Position numbers and translations under genes: made by a program. This document shows positions 26,160-35,423 of a stretch of 63,249 bases of DNA, in pieces. Under the pieces are notes generated by a model. It was not told the origin of the DNA and did no database searches. It worked only from the letters and a program-made list of their open reading frames with translations. Position 1 is the first letter of the stretch. Every line of letters starts with the position of its first letter. Source of the stretch: Eubacteriaceae bacterium (lineage in GTDB: Bacteria; Bacillota; Clostridia; Eubacteriales; Eubacteriaceae); NCBI GenBank assembly GCA_030156895.1, contig JASGLP010000010.1, forward strand, positions 1 through 63,249, given 5' to 3'.

Positions 26160-28265
26160 TTATACATAGAATAAAATATCTTTGTAGCTTGGGAATGGCC
26201 AGTATTTTTCAGCAACGATCATTTCCAGAGCATCAGCCGGTTCACGAACAGCATTCATGGCAGGAATAACGGTGTTGCAGAAGTAGTAAGCTTCAGCCTG
26301 AGGACCGTCACAGCCCTCAACGCCTTCCAGAGCTGTTTCCAGAGCGCTGATTGCCTGATACATTTGTGCCAGCAGTGCTGATGATTTTTTCAGCAGAGCT
26401 GTTTCGACAGTGACATCAATGGCATCGCTGCAGTTCTTTTTAACCAGCAGGGATTCGCCAACTTCTTTAGAATAAGTGATGGCAGCCGGGATGATTTCCT
26501 GTTTAGCCAGATCCAATGTCGTTAAGGCTTCAATGTTGATGGTCATGCAATATTCTTCAAGTAGGATTTCATAACGGGAAGCCATTTCTGTTTTCGTGAA
26601 AATACCATGTTTGCCGAACAGTTCCACATTCTTTTCCAGCAGGAATGTTTCCAGAGCGGCTGGGGTGGTTTTCAGGTTAGGCAGTCCACGACGAGCAGCT
26701 TCTTCAACCCATTCATCAGAGTAGTTATTGCCATTGAAAACAATGTTTTTGCTGCGCTCAACAGATTCTTTAAGAAGAGCATCGATAGCAGCATCCAGAT
26801 CAGAGGCTTTTTCCAAAGTATCAGCAAAATCCTCCAGGACATCAGCAACTATTGTATTGAGGGTGATGTTTGGACCAGAAATTGACTGATTGGACCCTAA
26901 CATACGGAATTCAAATTTATTGCCGGTGAAAGCAAATGGTGATGTACGGTTACGGTCAGTTGCATCAACAATAAAGCTTGGTAAGCTTTTTACGCCCAGT
27001 TCCATAACCAGATCTTTAGCATTAGTGATTTTTTCGCCGGTTGCGATTGATTTGAGGATGGCTGTTAATTGTTCACCAAGGAAAACAGATACGATCGCCG
27101 GCGGTGCTTCATTAGCGCCCAATCGGTGGTCGTTACCAGCGCTGGCGACGGAAATTCGCATCAGTTCACTGTATTTGTAAACAGCTTCAATGGTAGCACA
27201 CAGGAATAAAAGGAACTGTTTGTTATCGGCAGGGTTATCAGTTGGGTCTAAGAGATTTTCGCCGGTATTTGTGGCCATTGACCAGTTGTTGTGTTTACCC
27301 GAACCGTTAACGCCTTCAAATGGTTTTTCATGTAAAAGACAAGCCAGATTATGGCGGTAGGCCACTCGCTGCATCATTTCCATGATCAGCTGGTTGTGGT
27401 CAGTTGCCATATTGGTGCTGGTGAAAATTGGAGCCATTTCATGCTGGCTTGGCGCAACTTCATTATGTCTTGTTTTAGAAGAAATACCCAGTTTCCACAA
27501 TTCTTTGTCCAGTTCATCCATATACTTGGCGACGCGTCCACGAATTTTTCCGAAATAGTGATCATCTTTTTCCTGTCCTTTTGGCGGTTTAGCACCGAAT
27601 AATGAACGACCAGTCAGGATGATGTCTTTACGTTTTTTGTACATTTCCCGTTCAACCAGAAAATATTCCTGTTCAGCACCGATGGTAGTGGTAACTTTTT
27701 TGACATCATCTTTGCCAAACAGTTTTAGAATTCGGACAGCCTGATCGCTCAAAGCTTCCATAGAACGAAGCAGTGGCGTTTTCTTATCTAATACTTCACC
27801 AGAGTATGAACAGAATACGGTTGGAATATAAAGCGTTGTTCCTTTAACAAAGGCATAAGAAGTGGGATCCCAGGCAGTATAACCGCGGGCTTCAAAAGTT
27901 GCTCTTAATCCACCTGAGGGGAAAGAAGAAGCATCCGGTTCACCTTTGATCAGTTCTTTTCCGGAAAATTCCATAATGATTTTTCCGTCAGCGGTTGGGC
28001 TGATGAATGAATCATGTTTTTCAGCAGTAATGCCGGTCATTGGCTGGAACCAGTGGGTGAAATGAGTAGCACCCTGTTCGATTGCCCAGTCCATCATTGC
28101 AGTAGCAACAACATCAGCAATGTTTTCTTCCAGTGGTAAATCTTCATTAATGGTTTTTAAAACCGATTTGTAGATTTGTTTTGGTAAGCGCTGACGCATA
28201 ACACTTGAATTAAATACTTTAGATCCGAACAGATCAGAAACACTTTCTTTTGCAGAATTTGGCAC
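26160..28265 (-). CDS. glnN: Type III glutamine synthetase
   Basis: At 701 residues this has the length of the GSIII (GlnN) class, much longer than GSI. Typical segments are [20 protein letters not shown] near residue 80-100, [12 protein letters not shown] (about 195), [15 protein letters not shown] (metal/glutamate site), [17 protein letters not shown], and [15 protein letters not shown]. It makes glutamine from glutamate, ammonia and ATP. The start is GTG with AGGAGG 9 nt upstream. A leader with its own promoter and terminator precedes it (28425-28539), so expression is probably controlled by attenuation. It heads the glnN-glnK-amt cluster. Confidence 0.95.
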   Translation of the reverse strand: MPNSAKESVSDLFGSKVFNSSVMRQRLPKQIYKSVLKTINEDLPLEENIADVVATAMMDWAIEQGATHFTHWFQPMTGITAEKHDSFISPTADGKIIMEFSGKELIKGEPDASSFPSGGLRATFEARGYTAWDPTSYAFVKGTTLYIPTVFCSYSGEVLDKKTPLLRSMEALSDQAVRILKLFGKDDVKKVTTTIGAEQEYFLVEREMYKKRKDIILTGRSLFGAKPPKGQEKDDHYFGKIRGRVAKYMDELDKELWKLGISSKTRHNEVAPSQHEMAPIFTSTNMATDHNQLIMEMMQRVAYRHNLACLLHEKPFEGVNGSGKHNNWSMATNTGENLLDPTDNPADNKQFLLFLCATIEAVYKYSELMRISVASAGNDHRLGANEAPPAIVSVFLGEQLTAILKSIATGEKITNAKDLVMELGVKSLPSFIVDATDRNRTSPFAFTGNKFEFRMLGSNQSISGPNITLNTIVADVLEDFADTLEKASDLDAAIDALLKESVERSKNIVFNGNNYSDEWVEEAARRGLPNLKTTPAALETFLLEKNVELFGKHGIFTKTEMASRYEILLEEYCMTINIEALTTLDLAKQEIIPAAITYSKEVGESLLVKKNCSDAIDVTVETALLKKSSALLAQMYQAISALETALEGVEGCDGPQAEAYYFCNTVIPAMNAVREPADALEMIVAEKYWPFPSYKDILFYV

Positions 28266-28424
28266 GAGCGTGTCCTCCTAAAAAAAATTTGTATAATTTA
28301 TAATATGCCAGTCTTCCTTGAAAAACATATTATAATGAAAGCAGGCATAAAGGTGAACAATCTGCTTCTCTTAATCAGTTTAATTGAATTTACAATAAAA
28401 GCAAGAGAAAAAGATGAAAAGATA

Positions 28425-28539
28425 ATAAAAAAAGTGCTCTGGAAAGTTATTCCAAAGCACCATTGCTAACATCAATTTGTGGCGTTCACCGCTCTATTTA
28501 AGATAGTCTTATTATAAAGCATGAAAACTTTCTTGTAAA
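28425..28539 (-). promoter_or_regulatory. glnN promoter and attenuator-like leader
   Basis: On the - strand TTTACA (28539-28534), 17 bp, and TATAAT (28516-28511) form a strong promoter. About 45 nt after the start comes an 11-bp stem (GTGCTTTGGAA with TTCCAGAGCAC) followed by a T-run (28433-28424). That is an intrinsic terminator about 160 nt ahead of glnN. Upstream of it are short stems (ATTG..CAAT, AGC-AATGGT-GCT) that could compete with it. This suggests antitermination control. The class of leader is not recognised. Confidence 0.65.
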
Positions 28540-28603
28540 GAGATTTTTTCAAAAAATTACATTGAAAATGATTACAAAAAAATTAAGAATTAACGAATAC
28601 TAT

Positions 28604-28632
28604 TTTACAAAACCCAACAGATTGGATATAAT
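28604..28632 (+). promoter_or_regulatory. Promoter of the small gene at 28685
   Basis: TTTACA (28604-28609), 17-bp spacer, TATAAT (28627-28632). It is divergent from the glnN promoter and shares the same box sequences. Confidence 0.7.
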
Positions 28633-28684
28633 CGGGGTATTGATCAGAAAAACAGAGAATTAGAGATCATGGGAGGTCATATAT

Positions 28685-28903
28685 ATGGAAGAAAAGTTTG
28701 TAATTGATGAAGAAAAGCATATTGAAATACTGGATGCCTTTTTAGGTGATGCGGATTTAATGGCGGCGGTTAACGAGTGTAAAACCTTTGAAGAAGGCTA
28801 TGAACTGGTGGCACAGAAGATACCGGGGCTGACGCTGGAAGAATTTACCCAGTCAATGGATCTTTTGCGACAGGTTGTGATGGCCCAGATGGCCAAACAG
28901 TAG
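28685..28903 (+). CDS. Small acidic protein in the nitrogen cluster, Nif11-like pattern
   Basis: This 72-residue protein is acidic. Its core FLGDADLMAAVNECKTFEEGYELVAQKIPGLTLEEF resembles the Nif11-like small-protein pattern (a hydrophobic helix, a TxEE turn, then a G-x-T-x-EEF helix), but the match is by eye. It has its own promoter and GGGAGG ahead of the ATG. It sits between the divergent glnN and glnA genes, so a nitrogen-linked role is an inference. It could be a stand-alone small regulator or a peptide precursor; no maturation enzyme is nearby. Confidence 0.7.
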   Translation: MEEKFVIDEEKHIEILDAFLGDADLMAAVNECKTFEEGYELVAQKIPGLTLEEFTQSMDLLRQVVMAQMAKQ

Positions 28904-29205
28904 GATGAAAACCATATCATTAAAAAAGAATTGAAACTGCAATCAAAGTATGGTTTAATTAAAAAACATGAAAAATATAAAGCAGAAATTGAACAAAGGC
29001 GTTCAAAAATTTTTGAAGAGATTTTTCAGTTTTTTTGTTATGCAATTTTTTAGATAAAATAGGTTAATAGCAGTCTTTGACGAAAAGTTTCAGCAGAAAT
29101 GACTTAAAGTTACTGGATTGTCTAAGAAACTTGGAGTATGATTAGCTAATAATGGTTAAATACGGTTTTAGAATAAAGATATAAATAGGATAAAGGAGGC
29201 AAATC
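28904..29205 (+). promoter_or_regulatory. glnA leader with a hexaloop hairpin
   Basis: A 6-bp stem TTGAAC/GTTCAA (28989-29006) carries the loop AAAGGC, with A at position 1 and G at 4, the pattern recognised by ANTAR proteins. Right after it come a palindrome (TTCAAAAATTTTTGAA, 29002-29017), a hairpin-capable stretch and a run of seven T (29030-29036). A clear second hexaloop hairpin was not found. The ANTAR gene lies immediately after glnA, which supports autogenous antitermination. Confidence 0.4.
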
Positions 29206-30519
29206 ATGGATCTGGAAAAAGATGTACTGGATGCGTTTGAGTATATTCAGGAAAATGATGTAAAGTTTATTAGATTACAGTTTTGTGATCTGTTGGGACA
29301 AAATCGCAATGTGGCAATTACTGCTAAACAAATGGAACGGGTTTTGGCAGGAGGAATGCCTTTTGATGCATCGCTGATTCCGGGCCTGACGGCAGCGGGC
29401 GATGCCGATCTGGTGCTGGTGCCGGATATGACCACCATCCAACTTCTACCCTGGCGTCCGCAACGGGGAAAAGTGGCGCGGATTATCTGCGACATCAAAT
29501 ACCCGGACGGAAAGATTTATGCCTCTGACAGCCGTCAGATTTTAAAAAAATCGCTCAAAAAAGCTGATCAGCTAGGCATTGATTTTTTTGTCAGCACCGG
29601 ATGTGAGTTTTATTTGTTCAAGCAGGACGAAGAAGGCAATCCCACCACAGAACCCACTGATCAGGCCAGTTATTTTGATCTGGCGCCTTATGACCGGGGT
29701 GAAAATACCCGACGGGAAATTATTCTGACCCTGGAAGATATGGGCTTTGAAATTGAGAGCTCTCGTCATGAAAAGGGTCCAGGTCAGCATGAGGTTGATT
29801 TTGAGTATGATTCGGCCTTGTGTTCAGCAGATAAGCTGACAACCTTCCGAACAGTGGTAAAGACTGTTTCCCAACGTAATGGTATGCATGCTTCTTTTTT
29901 ACCAAAACCCCTTGTTGATGAACCCGGCAGCGGCATGCATGTGCATGTCTTTCTGGAAAAAGATGGCGAGAATATCTTTGAGATCAAAGACGGTAAGCTG
30001 AGTCAAGAGGCCCAGTCCTTTATCGCTGGGGTTCTAGCCCATATAAAGGGGATTACTGCTGTGGCCAATCCTTTGGTCAACAGTTATAAGCGTCTGATTG
30101 GCGGTCAGGAAGCACCGAGGTTTATCAGTTACGGTTGTGGTAATCAGTTACCGCTAATAAAAATACCAGCAGAATTTAGCGGACACAGTCGTTTGGAACT
30201 GCGTAGTCCGGATCCAACCTGTAATCCCTATCTTATTTTTGCCCTTGTTCTGGAAGCGGGTTTAGATGGGATGGAAAAGAATCTGCCCCTTGATGAAAAA
30301 CTTTTAATTAAAAGTGATACGGATCTTTCCGCCGGCTTTGAGGAGCTGCCTATGAACTTGAATGATGCCCTGCGCGAGATGGAAAAGGATCCACTGATTC
30401 AAGACGTTTTGGGTAGTGAACTGACGAAAAAATATATCATACTTAAAAAAGCTGAATGGAATGAATACACAAAAACCGTTCATCCCTGGGAAATCGATCA
30501 TTACTTGTCAGTATATTAA
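29206..30519 (+). CDS. glnA: Type I glutamine synthetase
   Basis: This 437-residue GSI-alpha-length enzyme converts glutamate, ammonia and ATP to glutamine. Visible signatures include FIRLQFCDLLGQNRN near the N-terminus, CEFYLF (metal site), GQHEVDFEYDSAL, MHASFLPKP, GSGMHVHVF, NSYKRL and the late SGHSRLELRSPDPTCNPY. AAAGGAGG precedes the ATG. It is one of two glutamine synthetases in 4 kb, next to the type III enzyme and ANTAR gene. The short length and lack of the usual adenylylation region suggest no GlnE-type control. Confidence 0.93.
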   Translation: MDLEKDVLDAFEYIQENDVKFIRLQFCDLLGQNRNVAITAKQMERVLAGGMPFDASLIPGLTAAGDADLVLVPDMTTIQLLPWRPQRGKVARIICDIKYPDGKIYASDSRQILKKSLKKADQLGIDFFVSTGCEFYLFKQDEEGNPTTEPTDQASYFDLAPYDRGENTRREIILTLEDMGFEIESSRHEKGPGQHEVDFEYDSALCSADKLTTFRTVVKTVSQRNGMHASFLPKPLVDEPGSGMHVHVFLEKDGENIFEIKDGKLSQEAQSFIAGVLAHIKGITAVANPLVNSYKRLIGGQEAPRFISYGCGNQLPLIKIPAEFSGHSRLELRSPDPTCNPYLIFALVLEAGLDGMEKNLPLDEKLLIKSDTDLSAGFEELPMNLNDALREMEKDPLIQDVLGSELTKKYIILKKAEWNEYTKTVHPWEIDHYLSVY

Positions 30520-30557
30520 TTGCCTTCAGGATATTTTAAAGGCGGGAGGTGAAGGGG

Positions 30558-31133
30558 TTGAGTAGCGTTTTACTGGTGTGTAAACAAAAGGAAGTTATTC
30601 GGGGTTTGACGGAGATCTTAAGGCCGCTAAATTTCGAGCTGATCGATTCAGCAATTTCAGCCAGTGAAGGTAGGCGTAAGCTTCAGGAAATTGAATATGA
30701 TCTGGTTATTGTGAATACCCCTTTAGGTGACGAGTTTGGCGTTGATTTTGCCATGGATATCATGGATAATTTTGGTGTTGGCGTGATTCTTATTGTCAAG
30801 GGTGAGCTGGTGGAGCATGTTGAAGAAAAACTTACCGATACCATGGCTTTCGTGGTGCAAAAACCGGTAAATCGACAGCTGCTAACCCAGAATATCCGTT
30901 TTGTCCGGCAATCCCGGGCAAAAATGATGAAGCTCCAGAATCAGAATGACCAGCTGAAAGCCAAAATTGATGATTTAGGCGTGGTTTATCGCGGCAAGCT
31001 TTGTTTAATGGAAAACCTCAATATGAAAGAGGAGCAGGCCCATCGCTATATCCAAAAAAAAGCCATGGATATGCGAATCTCGCCGCGAAAAGTAGCTGAA
31101 CAGATTATTAAAAATTATGAGCGAAAACGGTAA
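30558..31133 (+). CDS. ANTAR-domain RNA-binding antiterminator, NitR-like
   Basis: The protein has about 191 residues. Its N-terminal half is receiver-like (VLLVCKQKEVIRGLTEILRPL) but lacks a clear phospho-acceptor Asp at the usual place. A coiled-coil segment follows (about 120-140). The C-terminal ANTAR domain reads GKLCLMENLNMKEEQAHRYIQKKAMDMRISPRKVAEQII. ANTAR proteins bind paired hexaloop hairpins and block terminators. The glnA-ANTAR order matches the glnA-nitR arrangement known from clostridia. I favour the TTG at 30558 over the GTG at 30549, because GGGAGGTG would then serve as the binding site. Targets may be the leaders of glnA and glnN. Confidence 0.85.
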   Translation: MSSVLLVCKQKEVIRGLTEILRPLNFELIDSAISASEGRRKLQEIEYDLVIVNTPLGDEFGVDFAMDIMDNFGVGVILIVKGELVEHVEEKLTDTMAFVVQKPVNRQLLTQNIRFVRQSRAKMMKLQNQNDQLKAKIDDLGVVYRGKLCLMENLNMKEEQAHRYIQKKAMDMRISPRKVAEQIIKNYERKR

Positions 31134-31147
31134 AGCCCGATCATATA

Positions 31148-31190
31148 AACCGCAACAAGGATAATTAATATCTTTGTTGCGGTTTTTTAT
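31148..31190 (+). terminator. Terminator after the ANTAR gene
   Basis: An 11-bp stem (AACCGCAACAA, 31148-31158, with its complement at 31174-31184) is followed by TTTT. Confidence 0.88.
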
Positions 31191-31196
31191 ATAACA

Positions 31197-31295
31197 TCTG
31201 TAACAAAGTTACAGAAGATTTTCTAAAAAATGATATACTTCTTTTGCTGATTAATTTTTGCTAGTCTTGACAATGGAAAGTTAGGAAGATAAAAC
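31197..31295 (+). promoter_or_regulatory. Palindromic operator candidate and promoter of the permease pair
   Basis: TCTGTAAC-AAA-GTTACAGA (31197-31215) is a perfect 8-3-8 palindrome. Further on, TTGACA (31267-31272), 17 bp, and TAAAAC (31290-31295) form a likely promoter. The cognate regulator is not identified. Confidence 0.6.
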
Positions 31296-31325
31296 TTATT
31301 CAATAACTGATGAACGGGAGGAAAA

Positions 31326-31814
31326 GTGAGCATGGATCTTTCAACAATAATTATTTATGGTATTGCATTAGCGCTTTTGATTGTATCGCTGGTTAAAGAC
31401 CGCGGAAAAACAAAAAAGGCGATTAAGAAGGGATGGATGGCCTTTATTAAAATTCTGCCGGTTCTGATTCCCTTGTTTTTAATTGTGGGTATCGTCCTGA
31501 GCTTAGTAACTCCAGCCATGATCAAGCAGGTAATGGGCGAGGAATCGGGAATTATCGGGGTGCTGATTGGCATGGTCATCGGCTCGGTAGCTTTTATGCC
31601 GCCCTTTGTAACCTTTCCCTTAGGGGCGGAGCTGCTTTCAAACGGTGCGGGATATCCTCAGGTAGCCGCCTTTATGACAACCCTCATGGCAGTGGGACTG
31701 GTCTACTGGTCAGCGGAAACAAAATTTTTTGGTTCGAAAGCGGTGATTTTAAGAAACAGCATGGCTTTTATTGCTTCGGGAATTGTGGCTTTTGTTGTAT
31801 GGATGGTAATGTGA
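31326..31814 (+). CDS. Permease half 1 (DUF318/ArsP_1-like)
   Basis: This 162-residue membrane protein has about four helices. Signature-like segments are VLIPLFLIVGIVLSLV and FMPPFVTFPLGAELLSNGAGYPQVAAFMTT. It looks like one half of a PF03773-type permease, the family that includes ArsP organoarsenical exporters and proteins of unknown substrate. The start could be GTG 31326 or ATG 31332, both downstream of GGGAGG. Its stop overlaps the start of the second half in TGATG, so the halves are translated together. Substrate unknown. Confidence 0.8.
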   Translation: MSMDLSTIIIYGIALALLIVSLVKDRGKTKKAIKKGWMAFIKILPVLIPLFLIVGIVLSLVTPAMIKQVMGEESGIIGVLIGMVIGSVAFMPPFVTFPLGAELLSNGAGYPQVAAFMTTLMAVGLVYWSAETKFFGSKAVILRNSMAFIASGIVAFVVWMVM

Positions 31815-32407
31815 TGAAAAACGAAAAAGAAATCTTATTGACTTTATTGAAAAGCAAGGTCTTCTATGTTGCCCTGGCCATGCTGGCGGGATTATTTATC
31901 CTTGATGCTCTGGGCCTTAAGATTGGTGTGGCGGCTGTAAGTGGGGAGACGTCACTGGGTGTATCGGCGCTTTCTTCAGCTGGCTTCCAGTTTGTATCCA
32001 TGCTTAAAATCGTTCCCCCCATCTTTTTAATGATCGGGCTTTTGGATATTTGGGTTCCCAAGGAAACCATGATTCGCTTTATGGGAGAAAAATCTGGCCT
32101 GGTTGGAATTTTTATCGCTTTCTTTATTGGGGCTATGTCGGCAGGCCCGCTGGTTGCGGCTTTTCCAGTTGCTCAGATCATGCTAAAAAAAGGTGCCCGT
32201 TACTCAAATGTTTTGTTTTTTTTGAGCATCTGGGCCAGTGCCAAATTACCGATTCTATTTTTCCAGGCGACAGCACTGGGGGTTACTTATACGGTGATTA
32301 CCAATCTTACCCTGATTTCAGTTTATCTGGTGGGAACACTCTTAATCGAGAAAGCCCTATCGCCACAAGACAAGGCATTGATTTATGGGCTGGCTGAACA
32401 GGCCTAG
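31814..32407 (+). CDS. Permease half 2 (DUF318/ArsP_1-like)
   Basis: This protein of about 197 residues has five or six hydrophobic helices. It shows PPIFLMIGLLDIWVPKETMIRFMGEKSGLVGI and FIGAMSAGPLVAAFPVAQIMLKKGARYSNVLFFLSIW, again the permease family. I chose the ATG at 31814 that overlaps the preceding stop; an ATG at 31799 is also in frame. The two genes together equal one full-length permease split in two. A terminator follows at 32519. Confidence 0.8.
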   Translation: MKNEKEILLTLLKSKVFYVALAMLAGLFILDALGLKIGVAAVSGETSLGVSALSSAGFQFVSMLKIVPPIFLMIGLLDIWVPKETMIRFMGEKSGLVGIFIAFFIGAMSAGPLVAAFPVAQIMLKKGARYSNVLFFLSIWASAKLPILFFQATALGVTYTVITNLTLISVYLVGTLLIEKALSPQDKALIYGLAEQA

Positions 32408-32518
32408 ATGAGAAGCAGTCGACGTAACAGCAGCAGGAGGTATCGGTAAGAGCAGAAAATGGCCTTTTATCAAATTAATTCAAAAAAGTAGGGAAGAATA
32501 GGCCCATTGGTTGATTGA

Positions 32519-32555
32519 AGCGCCTGACTGGAGAGATCTCGGTCGGGCGCTTTTA
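32519..32555 (+). terminator. Terminator after the permease pair
   Basis: A 10-bp stem with one mismatch (AGCGCCTGAC with GTCGGGCGCT) is followed by TTTT. The preceding 110 bp (32408-32518) hold nothing recognisable. Confidence 0.85.
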
Positions 32556-32673
32556 CAGTTTTTGATGCAAAAAGAATCCTTTTATTAGCTGAAAATGTTT
32601 GGTTGTTTTTTGCGCCGGAATGGTGTAAAGTTAAAAACATATAACAAAATGATCATTAGAAGGAGGAAAAGGG

Positions 32674-33495
32674 ATGATAGAGTGGCTTAAACAGTTTGGT
32701 CCGGTGGAACAGGCTCTGATTGGAACCTTGTTTACCTGGGCGATGACAGCAACAGGAGCCGCAATGGTGTTCTTTTTTAAAAAAATCAATCAGAATGTCT
32801 TAAATGGCATGCTGGGCTTTGCCGCCGGGGTGATGATTGCCGCCAGTTTTTGGTCCTTGTTGGCACCGGGGATAGAAATGGCCGAGGAATTAGGTCAAAC
32901 AGCCTGGTTAACAGCTGCAATTGGCTTTTTAGGTGGCGGATTATTTTTGTATATAGTCGATAAACTAATGCCCCACTTGCATCTAGGCTTGGATATTTCC
33001 CAGGCAGAAGGAATAAAAACCAGCTGGCAACGGTCAGTTTTACTGGTCTTGGCGATTACCCTGCATAACATCCCGGAAGGGATGGCGGTGGGGGTAGCTT
33101 TTGGGGCTGCGGCAGCCGGTGGAACTGCATCCAGTATTGCTGGTGCTGTGGCTTTAGCTCTGGGAATCGGCTTGCAGAATTTGCCGGAGGGCGCAGCAGT
33201 ATCGATTCCCCTAAGAAGAGAGGGCTTCAGCCGCCAAAAAGCCTTTTTGTATGGACAGTCATCGGGCCTTGTGGAACCACTTGCCGGAGTGATTGGTGCT
33301 TTTGCGGTTGTTTCAATGCGACCGATTTTGCCTTACGCCCTGGCTTTTGCAGCGGGGGCGATGATTTATGTCGTAGTGGAAGAACTGATCCCCGAGGCGC
33401 AACGCGAGGTTGGCGGCTCGAAAACGGATGTCGCCACCATTGGCTGTCTGCTTGGCTTTGCGGTCATGATGATTCTGGATGTGGCCTTGGGCTGA
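32674..33495 (+). CDS. ZIP-family metal transporter
   Basis: This 273-residue protein has about eight membrane helices. The metal-site helices are [19 protein letters not shown] (helix IV) and [18 protein letters not shown] (helix V). This pattern fits the ZupT/GufA type of divalent metal importer (zinc, iron or manganese). Residue spacing is typical, and it lacks a His-rich cytoplasmic loop apart from MPHLHLGLD near residue 105. AGGAGG precedes the ATG. It is convergent with the LysR gene downstream, with only 10 bp between. Confidence 0.9.
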   Translation: MIEWLKQFGPVEQALIGTLFTWAMTATGAAMVFFFKKINQNVLNGMLGFAAGVMIAASFWSLLAPGIEMAEELGQTAWLTAAIGFLGGGLFLYIVDKLMPHLHLGLDISQAEGIKTSWQRSVLLVLAITLHNIPEGMAVGVAFGAAAAGGTASSIAGAVALALGIGLQNLPEGAAVSIPLRREGFSRQKAFLYGQSSGLVEPLAGVIGAFAVVSMRPILPYALAFAAGAMIYVVVEELIPEAQREVGGSKTDVATIGCLLGFAVMMILDVALG

Positions 33496-33505
33496 AAAAT
33501 GATAC

Positions 33506-34423
33506 TCAAACAATCAGCCCCAATTGATAGCGATTTTTGAGATCTGCTTGAGGATCTTTTTTTACCAGATTCATAAAAGCAATCATTGCAGGGGTAAGTT
33601 GCTTGTTTTTATGATAGACCAGATTAAAGGTGCGGTTAAAGACTGGTTCGGCTGGCGCAAAAGCCAGTAGTTGACCAGTCTTTAGTTCGTTTTCAATGAG
33701 TCGAATCGAAAGGGTCGACAGGCAGGGCTGGCTTAAAAGAATGGTTTTGATAATTTCCGGTGAGGTGACCTCCCAGCCGATATTGACTTTCAGGCCTCGT
33801 CTTTTCATATAGTCCAAGAAGAGGTCACGGGTCCCGCTGCCTGTTTCGCGCATGACAAAGGACTGACTTTCCAGCTGTTTGGCGGTAAGTTCTTTTAATC
33901 TTGAAAAAGGATGATTAACGTCACAGGCGACAACCAGAAAGTCGTCAATTACAGGCTCAACAATTAAATCAGGGTGATGGATGGAACCTTCAATGAGTCC
34001 GAGATCCAGCTCTGCACGCAATAATCGCACTTCGATTGAACGCGTATTATTCACATAGCAAAAGCTTTGCGTTGCCGGGTTTTGTTTAAGATAGGCAGAC
34101 ATCAGCGATGCCATCAGACAGGAACCGACGGTAATCGTAGCACCCAGCTTGAGACTTGGCTGTTGGCAAAGGTGATCCATACTGTTTTCCAGGGCGTCAA
34201 ATTGATTGATCACCATTCGAGCCTGGGTGCAGAGGGTTTTTCCGGCATCGGTAATGAGGAGCTTTCGCCCCATGCGTTCAAAAAGTCTGACCCCATAGTG
34301 ATTTTCGAGTTCACGAATAACCTGACTGACTGATGGCTGGGTTATATACAGTAGTTTAGAAGCCTTTGACATGGAGCCGCTTTCTTCCACCGCAATGAGA
34401 ATTTTTAAATGTCGCAGATCCAT
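33506..34423 (-). CDS. LysR-family transcriptional regulator
   Basis: This 305-residue regulator starts with the LysR helix-turn-helix (MDLRHLKILIAVEESGSMSKASKLLYITQPSVSQVIRELE). The effector domain runs from about residue 90. It resembles CysL/CysB-like members by architecture only. It is divergent from the siroheme-reductase-like gene with a 115-bp gap that contains a TATAG-N7-CTATA site, so it probably controls that gene, perhaps in response to sulfur compounds. This link is an inference. Confidence 0.92.
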   Translation of the reverse strand: MDLRHLKILIAVEESGSMSKASKLLYITQPSVSQVIRELENHYGVRLFERMGRKLLITDAGKTLCTQARMVINQFDALENSMDHLCQQPSLKLGATITVGSCLMASLMSAYLKQNPATQSFCYVNNTRSIEVRLLRAELDLGLIEGSIHHPDLIVEPVIDDFLVVACDVNHPFSRLKELTAKQLESQSFVMRETGSGTRDLFLDYMKRRGLKVNIGWEVTSPEIIKTILLSQPCLSTLSIRLIENELKTGQLLAFAPAEPVFNRTFNLVYHKNKQLTPAMIAFMNLVKKDPQADLKNRYQLGLIV

Positions 34424-34436
34424 AAATCCTCCTTAG

Positions 34437-34453
34437 TATAGGTAAAAACTATA
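34437..34453. promoter_or_regulatory. LysR-box candidate between divergent genes
   Basis: TATAG-N7-CTATA is a 17-bp interrupted palindrome containing the T-N11-A core typical of LysR sites. It lies 14 bp from the LysR start. A TATAAT near 34500 could serve the rightward gene. Confidence 0.5.
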
Positions 34454-34538
34454 GAACATATAAAATATTACCATTTTACTTATAAAACAACAAGGCGTAT
34501 AATCAGGATAAGGAAAATATAATATGCGAGGGAGAAAA

Positions 34539-35423
34539 ATGTCAGAAACAATCAGCAAGGAAGATGTAAAACGGGTGAAAGGGTTGGGTTTTTTAAGAAA
34601 CAAAGGAACTGACCAATTTTCTGGTCGCGTGATCACCGAAAACGGCGTGGTGGATACTGCACAAATGGCCTGTATCATGGAAGCTGCCAATAAGTTCGGC
34701 AACGGGAAGCTGGCTTTTACGACTCGGTTGACAGTTGAATGCCCAGGGATTCCCTATGAAAAGATCGAAGATTTCCGGGATCATTTAAAAAGCGGCGGGC
34801 TGGAAACTGGTGGAACCGGGCCAAAGGTGCGACCGGTAACTTCCTGTAAAGGCACGATCTGTCAGTATGGCCTGATTGATACCTTTGGATTAGCCACTAA
34901 AATTCATGAGCGTTTTTACAAAGGTTACCGGGATTTAACCTTGCCGCATAAGTTTAAGATTGCCGTTGGCGGTTGTCCTAATAATTGCATGAAACCGGAT
35001 CTTAATGATGTGGGAATTATTGGACAGTTGGTGCCGGAGGTTGACCAGGCCGCTTGTAAAAACTGTAAAAGCTGCGGCGTGATCAAGGCCTGTCCAGTCA
35101 ATGCTGCCAATATGAATGGTGAGCAGATTGCAATTGATCGTGAGGTCTGTCTAAACTGTGGACTCTGCCTTGGTCAATGTCCTTTTGATGCGGTTCAGGC
35201 TGGTGCCAATGGCTACAAGCTGGTGATTGGCGGGCGCTGGGGCAAACAGGTGGCGATTGGACAGGCACTGAATCAGATTTTCACCAGCGAAGAAGCGCTT
35301 CTTTCAATGATCGAAAAAATTATTTTATTTTACAGCCAAGAGGGAGAAAAAGGCGAGCGGTTTTCACAAACGATTAAACGACTTGGTTTTTCTGAGGTGG
35401 AAAAAGTGCTCATCAGAAACTGA
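34539..35423 (+). CDS. Small siroheme sulfite/nitrite-reductase-like protein with ferredoxin domain
   Basis: The protein has about 294 residues. The siroheme-4Fe4S ligands fit TSCKGTICQYG (C-x5-C) and GGCPNNCMKPD (C-x3-C). A two-cluster ferredoxin insert follows: CKNCKSCGVIKACPVNAA and CLNCGLCLGQCPFDA. It matches small dissimilatory-sulfite-reductase-like proteins (AsrC-like, Dsr-LP) of anaerobes. Some reduce sulfite; for most the substrate is unknown. I chose the ATG at 34539 after GAGGGAG; an upstream ATG at 34524 lacks a site. No AsrA/AsrB partner is adjacent. Control by the divergent LysR protein is likely. Confidence 0.87.
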   Translation: MSETISKEDVKRVKGLGFLRNKGTDQFSGRVITENGVVDTAQMACIMEAANKFGNGKLAFTTRLTVECPGIPYEKIEDFRDHLKSGGLETGGTGPKVRPVTSCKGTICQYGLIDTFGLATKIHERFYKGYRDLTLPHKFKIAVGGCPNNCMKPDLNDVGIIGQLVPEVDQAACKNCKSCGVIKACPVNAANMNGEQIAIDREVCLNCGLCLGQCPFDAVQAGANGYKLVIGGRWGKQVAIGQALNQIFTSEEALLSMIEKIILFYSQEGEKGERFSQTIKRLGFSEVEKVLIRN

